Origin: Pyrinomonadaceae bacterium
Lineage (GTDB): Bacteria > Acidobacteriota > Blastocatellia > Pyrinomonadales > Pyrinomonadaceae
Length of the DNA stretch: 11,530 nt
Assembly (NCBI GenBank): GCA_014379075.1
Contig: JACMMN010000409.1
Coordinates: 1-11,530, forward strand
Direction: 5' to 3'
In this document: in pieces, positions 7,042 to 11,530 of the stretch
How positions within the stretch are numbered: position 1 is the first letter of the stretch
How the letters are laid out: every line of letters begins with the position of its first letter
The notes under the pieces: model-generated
Seen by the model: the letters and a program-made list of their open reading frames with translations, nothing else
Told to the model about the DNA's origin: nothing
Database searches by the model: none
Translations under genes and position numbers: made by a program

Positions 7042-7103
7042 AGAGTTCACAGAGTTAGGAGAGTTAACGAAACTCCATGAACTCTCTTAACTCTATTAAC
7101 TCT
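7042..7103. repeat. GAGTT-rich hairpin element, copy 2
   Basis: Arms 7042-7065 and 7080-7103 pair at 21 of 24 positions around the loop AACGAAACTCCATG. Each arm is built from three or four GAGTT (or AACTC) words spaced by a few bases. It lies just after the surE stop and before pcm, so it would be transcribed in a surE-pcm message. It lacks a T-run and is not a standard intrinsic terminator. Confidence 0.75.
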
Positions 7104-7110
7104 CCGAATT

Positions 7111-7869
7111 CTACGAACTTTCTTCCCATCCCCGCATTATCTCGATCGCCGAGTGGTTCGTCAGATCACTTCGCATCGGCGTGACGGAAACGTAACCTTC
7201 GTCTATCGCCTCGAAATCGGTTCCGCCTTCGGCACGGAAGCCTTCGCGGACCTCGCCGATCCAGTAATAGGGTTTTCCGCGCGGGTCTATGTGTTCACTG
7301 ATGATCGGACGTGCGGCCTTAAAACCTTGTTTAGTTATTTTGATTCCTTTCGGCACGCCCTTTGGTACATTTACATTTAATAGCGTCCATTCCGGAATGC
7401 CTTCCGCCAAAGCCTTTAGCGTCACTTCTTTAGCGACCTTCGCGGACTCGGTAAAATCCTGGCTTCGGTTCGCCACCAGGCTGAATGCCAAACCCGGAAC
7501 ACGGAGGATCGTCGATTCGAGAGCTCCTGCGACAGTTCCCGAATAACTGGCGTCGTCGCCCAAATTCGCTCCGTGATTTATGCCCGAAACGCAGATGTGA
7601 GGCCGCAGTTCCATCGGCAAAATGCGGTTGAGCGCGAGCGTGACGCAATCTGTAGGTGTACCGTCCACGGACCAATGCCGCTCGTCTATCTGCCGTATCC
7701 GCAGCGGCCGTCCAAGCGTCAAACTATGCGAAGCGCCGCTCATCTCCGAAGCCGGGGCCACTACATAAACGTCGCCCACCTCAAGCATTGCCGCCTCCAA
7801 AGCCTCAATGCCCTCAGCATGAATGCCGTCGTCGTTAGTGATCAAAATGCGTGGTTTTTCAGAGCTCAT
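7111..7869 (-). CDS. surE: 5'/3'-nucleotidase SurE
   Basis: SurE is a metal-dependent cytoplasmic phosphatase acting on nucleoside monophosphates, and in some species on short polyphosphate; it supports stationary-phase survival. The 252-residue protein carries the family signature: RILITNDDGIHAEGI (7-21) with metal ligands Asp13 and Asp14, SEMSGASHSLTL (41-52) with Ser44, DGTPTDCV (69-76) and SGINHGANLGDDASYSGTVAGALE (95-118) with Asn98. All four expected metal ligands are present. Length matches the family (about 250). The ATG at 7869 gives a normal N-terminus; the bases before it (TTCTGATAGAT) hold no convincing ribosome binding site. It heads the surE-pcm-dedA cluster, so its promoter should lie in 7870-8000, where a degenerate repeat sits. 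Confidence 0.97.
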   Translation of the reverse strand: MSSEKPRILITNDDGIHAEGIEALEAAMLEVGDVYVVAPASEMSGASHSLTLGRPLRIRQIDERHWSVDGTPTDCVTLALNRILPMELRPHICVSGINHGANLGDDASYSGTVAGALESTILRVPGLAFSLVANRSQDFTESAKVAKEVTLKALAEGIPEWTLLNVNVPKGVPKGIKITKQGFKAARPIISEHIDPRGKPYYWIGEVREGFRAEGGTDFEAIDEGYVSVTPMRSDLTNHSAIEIMRGWEESS

Positions 7870-7893
7870 ATCTATCAGAACAAAGGATTGGCC

Positions 7894-7970
7894 CGCGAAA
7901 TACGCGAAAAATCGCGAAATTGTTCTTCTTCATTTTTTTTCCGCGTCCTTTTCTCGGGCAAAATCTTAAA
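7894..7970. repeat. Degenerate repeat region with triple CGCGAAA and a weak copy of the dispersed element
   Basis: CGCGAAA occurs three times at 7894-7900, 7903-7909 and 7913-7919. It is followed by TTCTTCTT, a T-run, CCGCGTCC and GGCAAAATCTTAAA (7957-7970), which parallels TTCTTCTTTCGTGT and GGACAAACTCTTAAA at 4818-4851. I read it as a decayed third copy of the element at 4811-4889. It occupies the presumed promoter region of surE. Confidence 0.45.
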
Positions 7971-7990
7971 TCAACCCACTAAAAATAGAA

Positions 7991-8037
7991 AAAGTGGAAA
8001 GGCAAAAGACAATCATGCTTTTCAACCTTTCCACTTT
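7991..8037 (-). terminator. Intrinsic terminator of rpsU
   Basis: AAAGTGGAAAGG (7991-8002) and CCTTTCCACTTT (8026-8037) form a perfect 12-bp stem. The loop carries an inner AAAAG/CTTTT pairing (8004-8008 with 8018-8022). On the minus strand the stem is followed by TTCTATTTTTAG, a fair T-tract. It lies 24 nt past the rpsU stop codon, the expected place. Confidence 0.8.
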
Positions 8038-8061
8038 AGTTAGTTTCGAATCGCACCTAGC

Positions 8062-8301
8062 TTACCGGTTATTGCTGAAACCCGGACGCGGAGCGGTGTT
8101 GCCCATCGGCCGCTGCTGGCGGAAACGGCGGCGGTTACGCTTACGCGCGTTCACCGATTTTAGCTTCGCCTTTTGTCCCGGCGGGATAAAGTGAGCATGC
8201 TTCTTAAGATCTTTTATGATCTCCTCGCTGATAACCTTACGCTTAAAACGCCTTAACGCGCTTTCGATCGATTCATTATTATTAACTGAAATATATGCCA
8301 T
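8062..8301 (-). CDS. rpsU: 30S ribosomal protein bS21
   Basis: bS21 is a small basic protein of the 30S platform that helps initiation near the anti-Shine-Dalgarno region. The 79-residue product shows the family core, ESIESALRRFKRKVISEEII (10-29), then a strongly basic stretch (KAKLKSVNARKRNRRRF, 44-60). It is a little longer than E. coli S21 (71) and ends in a Gly/Pro/Asn tail, MGNTAPRPGFSNNR. The start is the ATG at 8301 (MAYISV), placed by a long Shine-Dalgarno sequence, GGAGGAGGTG at 8311-8320. An apparent in-frame GTG at 8313 lies inside that site and is not the start. It stands alone with its own terminator. Confidence 0.93.
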   Translation of the reverse strand: MAYISVNNNESIESALRRFKRKVISEEIIKDLKKHAHFIPPGQKAKLKSVNARKRNRRRFRQQRPMGNTAPRPGFSNNR

Positions 8302-8310
8302 TTGTTTTCT

Positions 8311-8320
8311 CACCTCCTCC
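8311..8320 (-). promoter_or_regulatory. Extended Shine-Dalgarno sequence of rpsU
   Basis: On the minus strand GGAGGAGGTG is complementary over almost its whole length to the 3' end of 16S rRNA. It ends 9 nt before the ATG at 8301. It is much stronger than anything in front of surE, pcm or dedA and decides the rpsU start. Confidence 0.85.
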
Positions 8321-8810
8321 AGGCCGAAGAATAGAGCAAACCAATATTAAACTACTTCCCGCGTTCAAACGCAAGCACGCCGTAACATTGGGTAGTGCAT
8401 CAGTTGAAATTAATAAATTCATTTTCAATTTTATGCTTGATTTTTCTTCTTTATGAATTCGTGGACAAATTCATAGTGAAGGTTATTCAAAAATCACACA
8501 CACCATTGAAGATCATTGATTTTCACAAAGTCTCTTATCCTAATAAACAAACCGCGGATTCGGAAACTAAGGAATTTGAGCACTGGAGTCGTAGGCTTAA
8601 GCTGTTGCAGAGGCTGCACCGAGTTGCATGGGAGCGGAAAAAATTTGTTTGTTGAAATGAGTTGTCGAACGAGGCGAAAAATCGCTTTCCAAGGCCCCGG
8701 ACTTTTGACCAATCTACCTTAGTACCTCTATCAAATACAGGGACTTTTTGCTACTGGCTCAATCAAATGTTTCTGAAACCGAAACCACATTGGTATTTTT
8801 AAAAGGAAGT
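8321..8810. other. Intergenic region with no credible gene
   Basis: About 490 bp of A+T-rich DNA separate the rpsU leader from the hairpin at 8811. The part next to rpsU should hold its promoter, but I see no convincing -35/-10 pair. A copy of the dispersed element lies at 8441-8499. Reading frames of 60-90 codons here run through the repeat on both strands, lack ribosome binding sites and resemble no family I know. The stretch 8550-8720 could be another degenerate repeat or a gene remnant; I cannot tell. Confidence 0.6.
8441..8499. repeat. Dispersed repeat, copy 2
   Basis: Four words match copy 1 (4814-4873) in the same order and nearly the same spacing: TTTTTCTTCTTT (8441-8452), GTGGACAAA (8461-8469), GTTAT followed one base later by CA (8482-8489), and AATCACAC (8492-8499). 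Total span is 59 nt versus 60 nt in copy 1. The inverted symmetry of copy 1 is largely lost here. Confidence 0.7.
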
Positions 8811-8841
8811 GCGGCCTGTGTTTTCGGGAAACACGGGCCGC
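8811..8841 (-). terminator. Hairpin terminator downstream of the ftsB-like gene
   Basis: GCGGCCTGTGTTT (8811-8823) pairs with AAACACGGGCCGC (8829-8841): a 13-bp GC-rich stem with one G-T wobble and a 5-nt loop. On the minus strand it is followed by ACTTCCTTTTAAAAA, a modest T-run, and on the plus strand by TGATTTTAT. It lies about 105 nt past the stop of the minus-strand gene. It is a good candidate for ending the phosphohexomutase-ftsB transcript. Confidence 0.7.
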
Positions 8842-8945
8842 TGATTTTATCGGAAGGCTCACCTGAAGGCAAAGCGGAGTGGATAGGCAAAAGGCGGTTT
8901 TTTATTGGTTGGCAAGTGTGTCGGCTAACAGATTTCTCCGCATAT

Positions 8946-9359
8946 CTATTTTGCCGGCACGGGAACTTTCTCCTTTTTCGGACGAGTCAGGCCGAACTTT
9001 TTCGCCTCTCGTTCGATCGTATCGGAATCTTTTTTCAAATAGTGGATCTCTTCCTGAAGCGCGAGATTCTCACTTGTCACAGCCCGTATTTTATTGGTCA
9101 ATACCGTATTTTCAACCGCTTCGGTACTCAGTACCGAAGAGGCCCGGAAGTTGATCGTCAGGATCAGCATGACCGTCAAGGATATCGCGACGCCAATGGC
9201 CACCCACTGTGACCTCGAACCCGGCCTGTCCGCCGCGGTAGTGCTGCGGTTCCTGGGATTCAATGAACGGCGATCCTTGTTCGACGCCGTCTGGGAATCA
9301 CCCCAATAAGTATTTTCGGCCTTGCTCAAGTAACTCCTCCAGATCCGCCTTGTCTTCAC
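8946..9359 (-). CDS. FtsB/DivIC-like septum formation initiator protein
   Basis: A single-pass membrane protein of the divisome class that links early and late division proteins. From the GTG at 9359 it has 137 residues: a basic, Asn/Arg/Ser-rich cytoplasmic N-terminus (1-50), a membrane segment at about 52-70 (WVAIGVAISLTVMLILTI), a coiled coil at about 75-112 and the family ending IEREAKKFGLTRPKKEKVP (115-133). The N-terminus is much longer than in E. coli FtsB. The first 62 nt overlap the 3' end of the phosphohexomutase gene in another frame, so the start is uncertain. A TTG at 9329 (codon 11) with GGAG just upstream, or a TTG near codon 33, are alternatives. The topology and C-terminal motif make the family likely. 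The two genes are probably co-transcribed. Confidence 0.85.
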   Translation of the reverse strand: MKTRRIWRSYLSKAENTYWGDSQTASNKDRRSLNPRNRSTTAADRPGSRSQWVAIGVAISLTVMLILTINFRASSVLSTEAVENTVLTNKIRAVTSENLALQEEIHYLKKDSDTIEREAKKFGLTRPKKEKVPVPAK

Positions 9360-10689
9360 TCTCGGCGTAAATTCTGACCAGCGGTTCGGTTCCCGACGGA
9401 CGCATCAGCATCCAGCTGCCATCGGCGAATATGAATTTAACGCCGTCCATTCTATTAATAGTTTCAATCTTGCGGCCCCCGATTTCATTGGGCTCTTGTC
9501 CCAATTTCTCTTTCAAACTCGCGGCGACCTCATCGGTTAGCTTGACGCCGATCCGGTCCGATTCGAGGTTGCCAACCCTGTCTGTCAATTCCTTCAACTG
9601 TTCTGTCAGGCTCTTCCCTCGCGCCGCAACCGCTTCGGCTGCCAGCAGGCAGGCCAGGATGCCGTCTTTTTCGGGGTAGTGCCCTCTAATCGAAAGACCG
9701 GCGGACTCTTCTCCGCCCAAAATTATCTCGTCTTTATTTATCAATTCGCCTATGAATTTGAAACCGACCGGCGTTTCATAAAGCTTCAAACCCCTGTCTT
9801 TTGCCACCCGGTCAACAAGGTGCGATGTTGCAACGCTGCGGGCCACGCCTTGTTTCCAGCCCCGGCTCTCGGCCAGATAATCCGTCAACAGGGCTACCAG
9901 CTGATTAGGCGTGATGAACGCTCCGTTGCTGTCAATGATCCCGAACCGGTCGCCGTCGCCATCTGTCGCAAGGCCGAGCGTCAAACTAGTGCCCGCGACT
10001 GCCGCTTTCAACTCGTCAAGATGACCTTCACCGGGCTCAGGCGACTTGCCGCCAAATGTCACATCCCGCCAATCGTGGATCGTTTCAACCTCTAAGCCGT
10101 TATCCCGCAATGCCTTATCTAAATAGCCGCGTCCGGTTCCCCACAAAGCGTCGTAAGCGTATCTGCCACGGGCTTCGGCGATGACATCGAACCTGATCTT
10201 GGTTTTCAAATCGTCCAGATAAGCCGGACGCGGGTCGTAATCTACAAGGGAACCGCCGTCTTGATCGTCGACACTGGCTTTATTGACAATGCCTTCTTCG
10301 ATCTCCTTCGTGATCTCGGGCAGTGCCGGTGCACCGTCTGCCGTCGAAAACTTTATACCCTGATATTCCGGCGGATTGTGCGAGGCGGTGAAGTTCATCC
10401 CGCCCGCCGCCTTCTCGCTTCGGATCGCATGCGAGATAGTCGGCGTCGGCGTTGGGCCATCACATAGCAAAACCTGAAATCCTTTATTCTTCGCGATTTG
10501 AGCCGCAGCCGCAGCGAATTTTTCGCCCATGAACCGCGAATCATGCCCGACTATCAATTTCTTCGGGCTGCTTCCATCGCCGTTTATCAAATAGCTGCAA
10601 ATCGATTCCGTTACAAGTCCGACATTCTCAAATGTGAAATCGTCGGCAATGATTGCACGCCAGCCTGAAGTACCGAAGCGGATGGACAT
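9298..10689 (-). CDS. Phosphohexomutase (phosphoglucomutase/phosphomannomutase family)
   Basis: This 463-residue cytoplasmic enzyme interconverts hexose 1- and 6-phosphates and feeds nucleotide-sugar and glycogen synthesis. All four family active-site elements are present: the phosphoserine loop TASHNP (101-106, Ser103), the metal loop DGDGDR (243-248), the sugar-binding loop GGEESAG (325-331) and the phosphate-binding RPSGTEP (430-436). GEESAG is the form found in glucose-type mutases rather than the GEMSGH of many phosphomannomutases, so glucose phosphate is the likelier substrate; this is inference. FGGKSPEPGEGHLDEL (212-227) also fits that branch. The ATG at 10689 has a weak AAGGG 7 nt upstream and gives the standard SIRFGTSGWRA N-terminus. 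Its 3' end overlaps the ftsB-like gene by 62 nt. It is not glmM by the loop sequence. Confidence 0.95.
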   Translation of the reverse strand: MSIRFGTSGWRAIIADDFTFENVGLVTESICSYLINGDGSSPKKLIVGHDSRFMGEKFAAAAAQIAKNKGFQVLLCDGPTPTPTISHAIRSEKAAGGMNFTASHNPPEYQGIKFSTADGAPALPEITKEIEEGIVNKASVDDQDGGSLVDYDPRPAYLDDLKTKIRFDVIAEARGRYAYDALWGTGRGYLDKALRDNGLEVETIHDWRDVTFGGKSPEPGEGHLDELKAAVAGTSLTLGLATDGDGDRFGIIDSNGAFITPNQLVALLTDYLAESRGWKQGVARSVATSHLVDRVAKDRGLKLYETPVGFKFIGELINKDEIILGGEESAGLSIRGHYPEKDGILACLLAAEAVAARGKSLTEQLKELTDRVGNLESDRIGVKLTDEVAASLKEKLGQEPNEIGGRKIETINRMDGVKFIFADGSWMLMRPSGTEPLVRIYAESEDKADLEELLEQGRKYLLG

Positions 10690-11440
10690 ATTTATACCCT
10701 TGAAAATACTGCCTTCGAGAATTTTCAGTTACTTCTAAATAGCTCTATACGACTTCGGCCGAGTATTACCTGCTTGTTGGAGAGTGTTATGCCAAATTCC
10801 CTTGAAGTGAGTGAAAAGTTATCATAAAAAAAAATGGCTGTAAAGAATTTGGTTGACTGCCTAAGCCCATTGTTATCAGTAAATTAGCTTTTTTAGCTTA
10901 AGGTAAGAGTTAAAAGAAGTGCTTAACGTGAACATTTAGTGAACATATTCGAGTCGGATCGAATCGACCGGCCAAGAACACGGACTAAATCATAAACATT
11001 TTAGCGTCGTGAGCCAGTCATTTCAACTCCTACACATAAGCGATTGATTAAGATGCTTAACCTTGTTTAATTGCCGCAGGCTGTAAAGAAATTGCAAAGT
11101 CATTTACGATTTCAAGAGATTCGCCATTATTGCAACTCTTTTCGGCAATATGCCAATCTCTCAAGCATTGGCGACCGTCAGATGACCGCTAAAATTTTAA
11201 GTCCCTTTCCTCTGTATCAGAAAGTCCTTAATATTCATATTGCATGAAATATGTGTCGTTTTGCACCACAAAAGCGTTTTAGTAAATGGCAAGGCAAGTC
11301 CGTAAATTGTTGATAACAAGAGACGTACACAATCGCGAGGACGAACCCATTTTGGCACATAATTTGCTACCTACTATTTGATAAAATCCGCGTACACTTC
11401 CCCAAAACCGGAAAAAGCAATATTTTACAATAAAATTTAT
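10690..11440. other. Long A+T-rich intergenic region without credible genes
   Basis: About 750 bp between divergent genes, visibly richer in A and T than the flanking genes and closed by stops in all frames. It must hold the phosphohexomutase promoter on the left and that of the right-edge gene. I see short symmetric sites: TGAAAAT/ATTTTCA at 10701-10727 in the mutase leader; an imperfect stem of 11115-11133 with 11145-11161; TTGTTGATAACAA at 11307-11319; and GGCTGTAAAGAA occurring twice (near 10834 and 11079). No riboswitch, tRNA or other known RNA is recognisable. Confidence 0.6.
11115..11161. repeat. Imperfect inverted repeat in the long intergenic region
   Basis: 11115-11133 (AGAGATTCGCCATTATTGC) and 11145-11161 (GCAATATGCCAATCTCT) are near reverse complements, with two missing bases and one mismatched pair, around an 11-nt loop. 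It has no T-run. Role unknown; it could be a structured RNA or a regulator site. Confidence 0.45.
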
Positions 11441-11462
11441 TATTGGTGGAGAAAATTAATAT

Positions 11463-11530
11463 ATGAGACCCGTTAAACATTTTGAAAAAGGGCTGACTTA
11501 CGTTGCGAAAGGATTGTTCGGGGCCGTCAG
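11463..11530 (+). CDS. Start of an unidentified gene, cut by the window edge
   Basis: An ATG at 11463 opens a frame that runs to the end of the window (22 full codons): MRPVKHFEKGLTYVAKGLFG, then AV. GGTGGAG at 11445-11451 is a reasonable ribosome binding site, 11 nt before the ATG. The start is basic and then turns hydrophobic, which may herald a membrane protein, but too little is present to name it. TACAAT at 11426-11431 could be a -10 box without a good -35. Confidence 0.6.
   Translation, partial: MRPVKHFEKGLTYVAKGLFGAV

Noticed and set aside
6971..7103. CRISPR array from the spaced GAGTT words
   Set aside because: The repeated unit is only 5-7 bp, spacers are a few bases, and the words occur in inverted orientation; no cas genes nearby.
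7573..8043. Plus-strand frame of 156 codons
   Set aside because: Antisense to the conserved N-terminal half of surE and extends through the repeat and rpsU terminator.
8302..8313. GTG at 8313 as the rpsU start
   Set aside because: It falls inside the Shine-Dalgarno sequence; the ATG at 8301 gives the normal N-terminus and spacing.
8395..8655. Plus-strand frame of 86 codons with a hydrophobic start
   Set aside because: It runs through the dispersed repeat copy at 8441-8499, has no ribosome binding site, and its hydrophobic part is just the T-rich repeat translated.
8494..8712. Minus-strand frame of 72 codons
   Set aside because: No start signal, no family recognised, and it overlaps a plus-strand frame of equal quality; repeat or remnant sequence is as likely.
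8748..9212. Plus-strand frame of 154 codons
   Set aside because: Runs through the terminator hairpin and antisense over the ftsB-like gene, whose topology and C-terminal motif are convincing.
9679..10095. Plus-strand frame of 138 codons
   Set aside because: Antisense to the phosphohexomutase active-site region; no start signal.
10900..11000. Possible tRNA or T-arm around the GATCGAATC sequence
   Set aside because: The T-loop-like bases lack a pairing 5-bp stem and no acceptor or anticodon arm can be folded around them.

Overview
The window reads as a chromosomal stretch of a moderate-GC, Gram-negative, free-living bacterium. The best guess is Acidobacteriota, near Blastocatellia/Pyrinomonadaceae. 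This rests on the large TonB-dependent receptor with an N-terminal carboxypeptidase-regulatory-like domain, the FtsB-like protein with a long basic N-terminus, the PQQ-type sugar dehydrogenase, and the many short degenerate palindromic repeats between genes. It is an inference from style and was not checked by any database search.

Layout. (1) 54-4738: an outer-membrane TonB-dependent receptor (+) converges on a GNAT acetyltransferase (-). The 56-bp gap between them is nearly filled by a 17-bp-arm inverted repeat. A periplasmic PQQ-dependent sugar dehydrogenase (+) is divergent from the acetyltransferase. (2) 4739-5384: hairpin repeats, then a tRNA-Pro(CGG) on the minus strand with its own promoter and a strong intrinsic terminator. 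Behind it is a short minus-strand region with two overlapping small reading frames, possibly one frameshifted small gene. (3) 5511-7869: minus-strand cluster surE - pcm - dedA, a conserved stress/maintenance grouping (surE-pcm adjacency is also known from proteobacteria). Its intergenic gaps carry conspicuous repeats. (4) 8062-8301: rpsU (bS21) with a near-perfect Shine-Dalgarno sequence and a clear terminator. (5) 8946-10689: a phosphohexomutase followed by an overlapping ftsB/divIC-like gene on the minus strand, ending at a GC-rich hairpin. (6) 10690-11462: about 770 bp of A+T-richer DNA with no credible gene, leading into the first 22 codons of an unidentified plus-strand gene cut by the window edge.

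The genes do not form one pathway. They are mostly housekeeping (translation, envelope, protein repair, sugar phosphate metabolism, division), with nutrient uptake and sugar oxidation at the left end. I see no defence system, prophage, CRISPR array or biosynthetic cluster. The most unusual content is intergenic: at least three different families of degenerate palindromic or dispersed repeats, some touching start codons, and the possible broken or frameshifted small gene beside tRNA-Pro.
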